This document shows positions 23,533 to 31,214 of a stretch of 35,712 nucleotides of DNA, one piece after another. Where the stretch lies: NCBI GenBank assembly GCA_934512105.1, contig CAKSWQ010000024.1, positions 1 to 35,712 of the forward strand, given 5' to 3'. Position 1 is the stretch's first letter. The number at the start of each line of letters is the position of its first letter. The notes under the pieces are model-generated. The model was not told the DNA's origin and searched no databases. It saw nothing but the letters and a program-made list of their open reading frames with translations. Source of the DNA: an uncultured Faecalibacterium sp. (GTDB lineage: Bacteria > Bacillota > Clostridia > Oscillospirales > Ruminococcaceae). The position numbers and the translations under genes are program-made.

Positions 23533-24504
23533 ATGCGTGCAACTGCTGCAAAAAAGCAAAAACCGTTGAAGCGCCATCCCAGTAAACTGAAAAAGATGAG
23601 CGCCTACACCATTCTGGCGATCATCCTTATCAGCATCATGGCGGTGCTGTTCGCCTTCCCGCTGTACTGGATCATCACCGGCTCCTTCAAGACCGGCGCT
23701 GCCATCAACGCCACTACCCCTGAGTGGTGGCCCAGCCAGTGGGTGCTGACCAACTACCAGAAGCTGTTTGCCGGCAAGCGTGCCCCGCTGTGGCAGCTGG
23801 CTGTGCCCTTCGGCTCCAAGTTCAGCGCCGATGGCGAGCCTGTCTACTTCTCGGTGGGCCCCATGGCTCCCGCTGCCATCCGCTGGATGATCAACACCGT
23901 GTTCATGGCCGTCATGTCCATGATCCTTACCTGCCTGACCGCCGCCATGGCCGGTTATGCGCTGGCAAAAAAGCGCTTTGTGGGCCGCAAGCTGCTGTTC
24001 ACCCTCATCGTGTGTGCCATGGCGCTGCCCAAGCAGGTCATCCTGATCCCCCTGCTGCGCGAGATGAGCGCACTGAACCTGTACAATACCATCTGGGCGG
24101 TCATCTTCCCCATCGTGGGCTGGCCGTTCGGCGTGTTCCTGATGAAGCAGTTCAGTGAGGGCATCCCCACCGAAATGCTGGAGGCTGCCCGCATCGACGG
24201 TGCCAGCGAGGCACGCACCTTTGTCAAGATCGTGCTGCCCATGGTCAAGCCCGGTATCGGCGCACTGGCCATCTTTACCTTCATTAACAGCTGGAACGAT
24301 TACTTCATGCAGTTGATCATGCTGTCCAGCACCAGCAACCTGACTATCTCGCTGGGCATTGCAAAGCTGCAGGCAGAGAACAGCACCGACTTCGGCCTGA
24401 TCATGGCCGGTGCCGCACTGGCCGCAGTGCCCATCATCATCATCTTCCTGATCTTCCAGAAGTACTTCACCAAGGGCATCGCAATGGGTGCGGTCAAAGG
24501 CTAA
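23533..24504 (+). CDS. Sugar ABC importer permease 2 (MalG/UgpE type), sialic acid operon
   Basis: A 323-residue membrane protein with six predicted membrane segments and the EAA loop EAARIDGASEARTFVKIVLP. A basic N-terminal tail of about 20 residues precedes the first segment. AAGGAGGTG precedes the ATG, 14 bp after permease 1. A larger-than-usual periplasmic insert follows segment 1 (about residues 55-115). It forms the translocation pore with permease 1. Confidence 0.92.
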   Translation: MRATAAKKQKPLKRHPSKLKKMSAYTILAIILISIMAVLFAFPLYWIITGSFKTGAAINATTPEWWPSQWVLTNYQKLFAGKRAPLWQLAVPFGSKFSADGEPVYFSVGPMAPAAIRWMINTVFMAVMSMILTCLTAAMAGYALAKKRFVGRKLLFTLIVCAMALPKQVILIPLLREMSALNLYNTIWAVIFPIVGWPFGVFLMKQFSEGIPTEMLEAARIDGASEARTFVKIVLPMVKPGIGALAIFTFINSWNDYFMQLIMLSSTSNLTISLGIAKLQAENSTDFGLIMAGAALAAVPIIIIFLIFQKYFTKGIAMGAVKG

Positions 24505-24558
24505 AATTTCGACTATTTTATCTTGATTTATTACTGATTGTAAAGAAGGGCTTGAAAC

Positions 24559-25488
24559 ATGAAAGATATCAAAAAATATCAGGGTGTCATCCCTGCCTTT
24601 TACGCCTGCTATGACGCAGAGGGCAACATCTCGGTGGAGGGGGTCAAGGCGCTGACCCGCCACCTGATCGCCAAGGGCGTCAAGGGCGTGTATGTGGGCG
24701 GTTCCTCCGGCGAGTGCATCTACCAGCATGTCGATGAGCGCAAGACGGTGCTGGAAGCCGTGATGAGCGAGGCCAAGGGTAAGCTGACCGTGATCGCCCA
24801 CGTTGGCTGCAACAACACCGCCGACAGCATGGAACTGGCCCGCCACGCCGAGAGCGTGGGCGTGGACGCCATTGCTTCCATCCCGCCCATCTACTTCCAC
24901 CTGCCGGAGTACGCCATTGCCAAGTACTGGAACGATATGTCCGCTGCGGCTCCCAACACCGAGTTCGTTATCTACAACATCCCGCAGCTGGCTGGCACGG
25001 CGCTGACCATGAGCCTGCTGAACGAGATGCTGAAGAACCCCAACGTGGTAGCCGTGAAGAACAGCTCCATGCCCACGCAGGACATCCAGATGTTCAAGGA
25101 TGCCGGCATCGCCGCCCGCGGCGAGGACAACTTTGTGGTGTTCAACGGCCCGGACGAGCAGTTTGTTTCCGGTCGGGTCATCGGTGCAGACGGCGGCATC
25201 GGCGGCACCTACGCCGTGATGCCGGAGCTGTATCTGGCCATGAACGCCCATCTGGAAAAGGGCGAGATCGCAAAGGCCCGCGCCATCCAGTACGAGGCCA
25301 ACCGCATCATCTACAAGATGTGCTCCGCCCATGGCAACCTGTATGCCGTGCAAAAGGAGATCCTGCGCCGGATGTACGGGCTGGAGCTGGGCAGCGTGCG
25401 CGCCCCGATGCCCGGCCTGATCCCCGAGGATGAAGTCGTCGTGGCTGAGGCACAGGCCATGATCGAAGCCGCCATCGCAAAGCTGTAA
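24559..25488 (+). CDS. nanA: N-acetylneuraminate lyase
   Basis: A 309-residue cytoplasmic class I aldolase of the DapA/NanA family that splits N-acetylneuraminate into ManNAc and pyruvate. The Schiff-base lysine is in VAVKNSS, the catalytic tyrosine in VIYNIP, and the carboxylate-binding loop reads GGSSGE, as in neuraminate lyases (DapA has a different context). Length and the neighbouring nanE and nanK support NanA. AAGAAGGG precedes the ATG. The sequence shows no defects. Confidence 0.93.
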   Translation: MKDIKKYQGVIPAFYACYDAEGNISVEGVKALTRHLIAKGVKGVYVGGSSGECIYQHVDERKTVLEAVMSEAKGKLTVIAHVGCNNTADSMELARHAESVGVDAIASIPPIYFHLPEYAIAKYWNDMSAAAPNTEFVIYNIPQLAGTALTMSLLNEMLKNPNVVAVKNSSMPTQDIQMFKDAGIAARGEDNFVVFNGPDEQFVSGRVIGADGGIGGTYAVMPELYLAMNAHLEKGEIAKARAIQYEANRIIYKMCSAHGNLYAVQKEILRRMYGLELGSVRAPMPGLIPEDEVVVAEAQAMIEAAIAKL

Positions 25489-25497
25489 CAGAATAAA

Positions 25498-25549
25498 AGC
25501 GCCCCTCTCCGTCTCTTTTTCAGAGGGGAGGCGGGCGCTTCTTTTATTG
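25498..25549 (+). terminator. Attenuator-like hairpin between nanA and the YhcH gene
   Basis: AAGCGCCC and GGGCGCTT form an outer stem with an inner CCCCTCT/AGAGGGG alternative, followed by CTTTTATT. The two pairings overlap. It lies inside the operon, so partial termination is likely. Confidence 0.6.
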
Positions 25550-25561
25550 GAGGAAACATAA

Positions 25562-26011
25562 ATGATCTGCGATACTTTGCAGCATCTGGGACGGTACAGG
25601 GGACTGCACCCCAACCTGGATACTGCCATTGACTATCTGCTTACCCACGACCTTGCCGCCCTGCCGCTGGGACGCACCGAGGTGGACGGCGACAAGGTGT
25701 TCATCAACCTGATGGATGCCACATTACACCCGGACGCGGGCTACCACCCGGAGTACCACAAGCTTTATGCTGATCTACAGGTAGACCTTACCGGCGGCGA
25801 GGGCTGGGGCTACACCAATCTGCCCGGCGCGGAGATCGGAGAATTTACCGGGGACTGCGGCTTTCAGGCCAGCGCCAGCGTAGTGACCGGTGCACTGGGC
25901 GAGGGACGATTTGTACTGTTCTTCCCGGAGGAACTGCATAAGCCCGGCCTTGTACAGCACGGCTGCGTCAGCGTGCGCAAGGCAGTCGTCAAGATCAGAA
26001 TGGAGGAGTAA
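25562..26011 (+). CDS. YhcH/YjgK/YiaL family protein (NanQ-like sialic acid anomerase)
   Basis: A 149-residue cupin-fold protein recognised from the family pattern: KVFINLMDATLHP, YHPEYHKLYADLQVDL and FFPEELHKPGL, with metal-binding histidine and glutamate candidates. NanQ of Escherichia coli, a family member, speeds interconversion of sialic acid anomers released by transport. Position between nanA and nanE supports that role. GGAGG precedes the ATG. The stop overlaps the nanE ribosome binding site. Confidence 0.88.
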   Translation: MICDTLQHLGRYRGLHPNLDTAIDYLLTHDLAALPLGRTEVDGDKVFINLMDATLHPDAGYHPEYHKLYADLQVDLTGGEGWGYTNLPGAEIGEFTGDCGFQASASVVTGALGEGRFVLFFPEELHKPGLVQHGCVSVRKAVVKIRMEE

Positions 26012-26015
26012 GACC

Positions 26016-26720
26016 ATGGATAAGGAAAAGCTGTTTGCACAGATCAAGGGCGGGCTCATCGTGTCCTGTCAGGCACTGGAGCACGAGCCGCTGTACACCA
26101 AGGAGGGCGGCGTGATGCCCCTGATGGCGAAGGCCGCCGCCATGAGCGGCGCGGTGGGCATCCGCGCCAACACCGTGCGGGACATTACCCAGATCAAGCA
26201 GGTGGTGGACCTGCCGGTCATCGGCATCATCAAAAAGGACTACCCCGGCACGCCCATGTACATCACCGTCACCATGAAGGAAGTGGACGAACTGGTGGCC
26301 TGCGGGGTGGATATCCTTGCCGTGCAGGGCACCGGTGCCCTGCGCCCGGACGGCTCCACCTCGGCGCAGTTCATCCGCGCCGTCAAGGCAAAGTACCCCG
26401 AGCAGCTGGTGATGGCCGACTGCGATAACTTTGAGAACGCCATGCTCTGCGCCGAGGCCGGCGCCGACTTTGTGGGCACCACCATGCGCGGCTACACCCC
26501 GGAGACCACCGGCATTGACGATATCGACTTTGACTTCATCCGCAAGCTGTCCGCAGAGTGCCCGGCAAAGATCATTGCCGAGGGCCACATCCACTACCCG
26601 GAGCAGGCGGTCAAGGCGCTGGAGGCCGGTGCCTTTGCGCTGGTGGTGGGCGGTGCCATTACCCGCCCGGCAGAGATCACCGCGCGCTTTACCGGTGCCA
26701 TCAACGCCGCAAAGAAATAA
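26016..26720 (+). CDS. nanE: N-acetylmannosamine-6-phosphate 2-epimerase
   Basis: A 234-residue TIM-barrel enzyme converting ManNAc-6-P to GlcNAc-6-P. Signatures are SCQALEHEPLY, IGIIKKDYP with the catalytic lysine, MADCDNF, GTTMRGYT and AEGHIHYP. The frame is open from 25890, but GGAGGAG just upstream fixes the ATG at 26016. It lies 4 bp after the YhcH gene and 18 bp before nanK. Products would enter glycolysis through NagA and NagB, which are not in the window. Confidence 0.95.
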   Translation: MDKEKLFAQIKGGLIVSCQALEHEPLYTKEGGVMPLMAKAAAMSGAVGIRANTVRDITQIKQVVDLPVIGIIKKDYPGTPMYITVTMKEVDELVACGVDILAVQGTGALRPDGSTSAQFIRAVKAKYPEQLVMADCDNFENAMLCAEAGADFVGTTMRGYTPETTGIDDIDFDFIRKLSAECPAKIIAEGHIHYPEQAVKALEAGAFALVVGGAITRPAEITARFTGAINAAKK

Positions 26721-26738
26721 TACAGGGGAGTGCCTGCT

Positions 26739-27668
26739 ATGAAACACTATCTTGGTATCGATATCGGCGGCACTGCCGTCAAGCTGGGCATCGTGGACGA
26801 GACCGGTGCTGTGCTGGCCAAAGCCGAGGAGAGCGTAAGCTTTGACGGCTACCGCACCCCCATCCTGACCACGGTGCTGAAGGCCACGCAGGCCTTCCTT
26901 GCCGCGCAGAACATCCCGGCGGAAAGCCTTGCGGGCATCGGCGTTTCTGCCACCGGTCAGATCGACAGCCGCAAGGGCATTGTGGCGGGCACCTGCGGCA
27001 GCCTGCCCAACTACATCGGCGCGCCCATCAAGGCTGAACTGGAAAAGGCCTTTGGCCTGCCGGTCACGGTAGCCAACGACGCCAACTGCATGACGCTGGG
27101 CGAGGTGTGGGTCGGCGGCGCAAAGGGTTATACGGACGTCATCGGCGTGACGCTGGGCACCGGCGTGGGCGGCGGCATCCTGACCGGCGGCCGCCTGCTG
27201 GAAGGCGCGCGGGGTCTGGGCGGCGAGCTGGGACACTACCGCACCCACGCGCTGGACGGCGTGGACTGCACCTGCGGCGCAAAGGGCTGCTGGGAGCGCT
27301 ACGCCGCCACCACCGCTCTGGTGCGCGCCGCGCAGAAAAAGGACCCGGCATGGAAGGACGGCCGCGCCATCTTTGCCGCCGCCGAGGCGGGCAGCGAGAC
27401 CGTGCTGGCGCTGCTGGACGCATGGACGGACGAGATCGCGCAGGGGCTGGCGGGCATGGTGCATATCTTCAACCCGCAGCTGATCTTGATCGGCGGCGGC
27501 GTGTCTGCCCAGCAGAAGCTGCTCATCGACCCCATTGCCGCCAAGGTAAAGGCCGCAGTCATGCCCGCCTTTGCCGAAGGGCTGGAGATCCGCGCCGCAC
27601 AGCTGCACAACGATGCCGGAATGGTGGGCGCTGTGTACTACTTCCGGCAGACGATGGAAAAGGAGTGA
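26739..27668 (+). CDS. nanK: N-acetylmannosamine kinase, ROK family
   Basis: A 309-residue sugar kinase. The ATP-binding DIGGTAVKLG lies at the N-terminus, ATGQID and ANDANCM follow, then GTGVGGG and the ROK zinc motif CTCGAKGCWE. ManNAc is the likely substrate, given nanA and nanE beside it; the family also includes glucokinases. The ATG at 26739 has AGGGGAG at good spacing; a GTG at 26730 overlaps that site. The ribosome binding site of the next gene overlaps its stop. Confidence 0.9.
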   Translation: MKHYLGIDIGGTAVKLGIVDETGAVLAKAEESVSFDGYRTPILTTVLKATQAFLAAQNIPAESLAGIGVSATGQIDSRKGIVAGTCGSLPNYIGAPIKAELEKAFGLPVTVANDANCMTLGEVWVGGAKGYTDVIGVTLGTGVGGGILTGGRLLEGARGLGGELGHYRTHALDGVDCTCGAKGCWERYAATTALVRAAQKKDPAWKDGRAIFAAAEAGSETVLALLDAWTDEIAQGLAGMVHIFNPQLILIGGGVSAQQKLLIDPIAAKVKAAVMPAFAEGLEIRAAQLHNDAGMVGAVYYFRQTMEKE

Positions 27669-27675
27669 TTCGCTT

Positions 27676-28314
27676 ATGAAAAAGCATATTCTCTGTCTGG
27701 GGGATTCCAACACCCACGGCTATTGCGCCGACCCCAACGACTGCGCCGACCACGGCATCCGCTTCAACGAGGATGAGCGCTGGACCTGCCGCCTGCAAAA
27801 GGCGCTGGGCGAGGAGTATCTGGTCACCGAGGAGGGGCTTTCCGGCCGCACCACCGTGTTCGTGGATCCGCTGCACGAGTCCATGGATGCGCTGAGCGTG
27901 GCCTACGCTCTGCTCAAGAGCCACGAGGTCATCGACCTGCTCATCATCATGCTGGGTACGAATGACGTCAAGGAACGCTTTGGCGCAAACGCCGCCTGCA
28001 TCGGCGCGGGTATGGAGCGGCTGCTGCTCAAGGTGAAGAGTGTGGATTGCTGGGGCGGCAAAGCGCCCAACATTCTGGTGGTGGCGCCGCCCTGCATCAA
28101 GGACGGCTTCCACGATGCTGTCATGGGCGCAGGCTGCGTAGAAAAATCCCGCGGGGTCGCCGAGCAGCTGCGTATCGTAGCCGAGCGGCAGGGCGTGCAC
28201 TTTATGGACGCCGCCGAGTGCGAGTTCAACGAGGTAGACTTTATGCACCTGACCCGCAAGGGTCACGCCCGGCTGGCGGAGCTGCTGGGCGCAGAGGTGC
28301 CAAAGCTGGTCTGA
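27676..28314 (+). CDS. SGNH/GDSL hydrolase, candidate sialate O-acetylesterase
   Basis: A 212-residue esterase without a signal peptide, so cytoplasmic. Block I GDSNTHGY carries the nucleophile serine, GLSGRTT is the block II region, LGTNDVK gives the oxyanion asparagine, and DFMHLTRKGH provides the Asp-His pair. As the last gene of the sialic acid operon it may remove O-acetyl groups from imported sialic acid before or after NanA. The ATG at 27676 with AAGGAG upstream is chosen over the longer open frame. Substrate is inferred from context only. Confidence 0.85.
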   Translation: MKKHILCLGDSNTHGYCADPNDCADHGIRFNEDERWTCRLQKALGEEYLVTEEGLSGRTTVFVDPLHESMDALSVAYALLKSHEVIDLLIIMLGTNDVKERFGANAACIGAGMERLLLKVKSVDCWGGKAPNILVVAPPCIKDGFHDAVMGAGCVEKSRGVAEQLRIVAERQGVHFMDAAECEFNEVDFMHLTRKGHARLAELLGAEVPKLV

Positions 28315-28327
28315 GAAAAATGTCAGA

Positions 28328-28368
28328 GCGCTCCCGAAAGGTCTGCGGGCTTTCCGGGAGCGCATTTT
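28328..28368 (+). terminator. Terminator of the sialic acid operon
   Basis: GCGCTCCCGAAAG (28328-28340) pairs with CTTTCCGGGAGCGC (28350-28363) with one bulged base, then ATTTTC. It lies 13 bp after the last operon gene. Confidence 0.8.
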
Positions 28369-28461
28369 CATGCAAGCAGGGGAGAATACTCGATTTCTGG
28401 GACTGCATGGAAAAGGCACGCGGCAAGCACCGCTTTTTCCTCCATACTGCCGCCTTTTTTG

Positions 28462-28490
28462 TTGACAAGGCACCGGCTTGCTATTATAAT
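28462..28490 (+). promoter_or_regulatory. Perfect consensus promoter of greA-lysS
   Basis: TTGACA (28462-28467), exactly 17 bp, TATAAT (28485-28490). It matches the sigma-A consensus at all twelve positions, about 80 bp upstream of greA. Confidence 0.95.
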
Positions 28491-28570
28491 AGTGTAGTCA
28501 AAATGGCATTCCTGTGCGGCTTTGTGGCTGCGCGAAACAAATACAGCTAATAACAAGGAGAGATTCTCAA

Positions 28571-29056
28571 ATGGCACAAGAGATCAAGATGTCCGCTGCC
28601 GGTCTGAAGGCAATGCAGGAGGAGCTGGAATACCTCAAAACCGTCCGCCGCAAGGAGCTGGCTGAAGAGATCAAGGAAGCCCGCAGCCACGGCGACCTGT
28701 CTGAGAACAGCGAGTACGACGAGGCTAAGAATACGCAGGGTCTGGTGGAGAACCGCATCACCGAGCTGGAGCAGACCATCAAGAACGCAGTTCTGATCGA
28801 CGAGAGCGAGCTGAGCGTGGACAACGTCTCCGTGGGTACCCATGTCACCATCCGCGAGACCGGCGAGGACGAAGCCGAGGAATACGATATCGTGGGCCGC
28901 ACCGAAGCTGACGCCTTCAACGGCAAGATCAGCGATGAGAGCCCCGTGGGCCACGCCCTGATGGGCAAGGCTGTGGGCGATAAGGCCGAAGTGCTGCTGC
29001 CCACCGGCCAGACCGTGGAGTACACCGTGCTGGCCATCACCCATTCTGCAAACTAA
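28571..29056 (+). CDS. greA: Transcription elongation factor GreA
   Basis: A 161-residue factor that rescues backtracked RNA polymerase by stimulating transcript cleavage. The N-terminal coiled coil (about 1-78) carries the tip acidic residues in GDLSENSEYDEAK. The C-terminal FKBP-like domain (about 85-160) includes SPVGHALMGKAVGD. The ATG at 28571 with AAGGAGAG upstream is chosen over the longer open frame. It is 12 bp before lysS, a common arrangement in Firmicutes. Confidence 0.96.
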   Translation: MAQEIKMSAAGLKAMQEELEYLKTVRRKELAEEIKEARSHGDLSENSEYDEAKNTQGLVENRITELEQTIKNAVLIDESELSVDNVSVGTHVTIRETGEDEAEEYDIVGRTEADAFNGKISDESPVGHALMGKAVGDKAEVLLPTGQTVEYTVLAITHSAN

Positions 29057-29068
29057 GTAGGAGAAACC

Positions 29069-30580
29069 ATGGAAGAGCAAAAGAGAAACCCCGCTGCGGG
29101 TCTGTCCGAGAGTGAGCAGGTGCAGGTGCGCCGCCAGAAGCTGGCCGACCTGCAGGCCGCCGGCAACGACCCCTTTACCCTGACCAAGTTCCCGCAGGAC
29201 GCCTATTCTGCCGACCTGAAGGAAGAATTTAAGGAGCTGCCCAACGAGACCGACAGCGGCAAGCTGGTGGCGCTGGCAGGCCGTATGATGTCCAAGCGCG
29301 TCATGGGCAAGGCAAGCTTTGCCCACCTGCGCGACGATAAGGGCGATATCCAGCTCTACGTCCGCCGCGACGAGCTGGGTGATGAGTCCTACGCCGCCTT
29401 TAAGAAGCTGGACGTGGGCGATATTATCGGCGTGAAGGGCGAGGTGTTCCGCACCAAGACCGGCGAGCTGAGCGTGCGCGCTACCGAGCTGACCCTGCTG
29501 GCCAAGAGCCTGCGCCCCCTGCCCGAAAAGTTCCACGGCCTGACCGATACCGAGATGCGTTACCGCCAGCGCTATGTGGACCTGATCGCAAACCCGGAGG
29601 TGAAGGACACCTTCGTCAAGCGCAGCCAGATCCTGAAGGAGATCCGCGCTTATCTGGACGAGAAGGGCTTCCTGGAAGTTGACACCCCCATCTTGACCCC
29701 GTTCGAGATCGGTGCTTCTGCCCGCCCCTTCTACACCCACCACAACAGCCTGAACATGGACATGGTGCTGCGCATCGAGACCGAGCTGTACCTCAAGCGC
29801 CTGATCGTGGGCGGTATGGATCGTGTGTACGAGGTTGGCCGCATCTTCCGCAACGAGGGCATGGACCCCAAGCACAACCCGGAGTTCACCTCCATTGAGC
29901 TGTATCAGGCCTTTACCGATTTCCACGGCATGATGGATCTGGTGGAGGAGCTGTACAAGCGCCTTGCTGTCAAGATCTGCGGCAGCCTGGTCATTCCGTA
30001 TCAGGGCAAGCAGATCGATATGGGTCACTGGGAGCGCCTGACCATGGTGGAGGCCGTGAAAAAGTATTCCGGCGTGGACTTCAACGACTGGCAGACCGAT
30101 GCAGACGCCATCGCCGCCGCCAAGGCGCACAATGTGGAGCTGCCCGAGGTTCCCACCAAGGGTGCCATTCTGGCAGAGTTCTTCGATGCCTTTGTGGAGG
30201 ACAAGCTGATCCAGCCCACCTTCATCTACGACTACCCTGTGGAGATCAGCCCGCTGGCCAAGCGCAAGCCGGGTGATCCCGCCTTCACCGAGCGCTTCGA
30301 GTATTTCATCGACTGCACCGAGTACGGCAACGCCTTCAGCGAGCTGAACGACCCCATCGACCAGAAGGGCCGCTTCGAGCGTCAGGTGGCCGAGCGCAAG
30401 GCACTGGAGCCCGAGTGCAAGGCACAGGTGGACTACGACTACATCAATGCACTGGAGTACGGTCTGCCCCCCACGGGCGGTCTGGGCTTCGGCGTGGATC
30501 GTCTGGTGATGCTGCTTACTGATAGCGCCTCCATCCGTGACGTGCTGCTGTTCCCCACGATGAAGCCGATTGAGCAGTAA
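29069..30580 (+). CDS. lysS: Lysyl-tRNA synthetase, class II
   Basis: A 503-residue class II synthetase. The N-terminal OB-fold anticodon-binding domain spans about 60-165 (ALAGRMMSKRVMGKASF). The catalytic domain shows motif 2 in FRNEGMDPKHNPEFTSIELY and motif 3 in GLGFGVDRLVMLLTDS. The segment before THHN reads FEIGASARPF, slightly different from the common GGAxARPF. Length is normal. TAGGAGAAACC precedes the ATG. It shares the greA promoter. No T-box or riboswitch was seen upstream. Confidence 0.97.
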   Translation: MEEQKRNPAAGLSESEQVQVRRQKLADLQAAGNDPFTLTKFPQDAYSADLKEEFKELPNETDSGKLVALAGRMMSKRVMGKASFAHLRDDKGDIQLYVRRDELGDESYAAFKKLDVGDIIGVKGEVFRTKTGELSVRATELTLLAKSLRPLPEKFHGLTDTEMRYRQRYVDLIANPEVKDTFVKRSQILKEIRAYLDEKGFLEVDTPILTPFEIGASARPFYTHHNSLNMDMVLRIETELYLKRLIVGGMDRVYEVGRIFRNEGMDPKHNPEFTSIELYQAFTDFHGMMDLVEELYKRLAVKICGSLVIPYQGKQIDMGHWERLTMVEAVKKYSGVDFNDWQTDADAIAAAKAHNVELPEVPTKGAILAEFFDAFVEDKLIQPTFIYDYPVEISPLAKRKPGDPAFTERFEYFIDCTEYGNAFSELNDPIDQKGRFERQVAERKALEPECKAQVDYDYINALEYGLPPTGGLGFGVDRLVMLLTDSASIRDVLLFPTMKPIEQ

Positions 30581-30602
30581 ATTTCCAATTTAAGCGAAAC
30601 AA

Positions 30603-30645
30603 AGCCTGAAACTTCTTGATGTTACGAGAAGTTTCAGGCTTTTTC
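30603..30645 (+). terminator. Terminator of greA-lysS
   Basis: AGCCTGAAACTTCT (30603-30616) pairs perfectly with 30627-30640 around a 10-nt loop, followed by TTTTC. It is 22 bp after the lysS stop. Confidence 0.92.
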
Positions 30646-30881
30646 TTTTGACGGATTTCCAGCGAAAACTACGCCATACGCCAATTTTACGCCAAACGAT
30701 GCAGGATTTTGTGCAGAGCAAAAAGAGCGTTGTTCGTGTTTGACGTAAAATTTGGATGTGTGGTGGACGGGTGTAGACCTGTAAAGAGTTGCATCAGAAA
30801 GTGGATTTATGGATCTGCAAACAGATAGCCGGAACTTTCCACCGCAAAAGAAGCAAATGTGAAGAACATGGAGGTTTTCTT
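30646..30881. repeat. Intergenic region with ACGCCA repeats and an inverted partner
   Basis: Three TACGCCA copies occur at 30670-30676, 30677-30683 and 30688-30694. CCAATTTTACGCCAAAC (30681-30697) has an imperfect inverted copy at 30738-30755 (one mismatch, one insertion). No gene is recognised. It may be a site or scar of an integrating element, but nothing proves that. Confidence 0.4.
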
Positions 30882-31133
30882 ATGAACAAACTGCTTTTCT
30901 GCCGCTACAACATGGACACCAACCGGGTGGAAGCCCGATTTGAGGATGGCACCACCGTTGCCATTGACTGCATCGCCATTGAGGATGAATACGGCAACAC
31001 CCCGGCACAGCGGGCAGAACTGGACTGGCTGCTCTACAACAAGCCCTTGGAGTATGCACAGATGGTGCTGAGTGGCGAGATCGAGCACTATCTCTCCCTT
31101 AGCTGCGACCACGGCAGGCCGGAAGATCAATGA
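30882..31133 (+). CDS. DUF6061 family small protein
   Basis: An 83-residue protein with the DUF6061 pattern: NKLLFCRYNMDTNRVEARFE, then AIDCIAIEDEYG, then RAELDWLLYNKPLEYAQMVL. The family is common in gut Clostridia, often near mobile or accessory genes, and has no known function. The ATG at 30882 has GGAGG upstream; the longer open frame starting at 30789 lacks support. No clear promoter was found upstream. Confidence 0.75.
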   Translation: MNKLLFCRYNMDTNRVEARFEDGTTVAIDCIAIEDEYGNTPAQRAELDWLLYNKPLEYAQMVLSGEIEHYLSLSCDHGRPEDQ

Positions 31134-31143
31134 CATAACAAAC

Positions 31144-31182
31144 ACAGCCCCGTTCTGGTGAAGGAATCCAGAACGGGGCTGT
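31144..31182. terminator. Hairpin between convergent DUF6061 and GH32 genes
   Basis: A perfect 15-bp stem (31144-31158 with 31168-31182) around a 9-nt loop. T tracts on both sides are poor (GTATTG and GTTTGTT). It lies between converging transcripts and probably serves both. Confidence 0.75.
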
Positions 31183-31214
31183 ATTGATGAAGGAGAAATG
31201 AAGGGAATATCAGG

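Noticed and set aside
23515..25629. 704-residue minus-strand frame opposite permease 2 and nanA
   Set aside because: His/Gly/Asp-rich nonsense composition, antisense to two well-defined genes.
28491..28570. T-box or lysine riboswitch upstream of greA-lysS
   Set aside because: The leader is only about 80 nt and shows no T-box or riboswitch motif.
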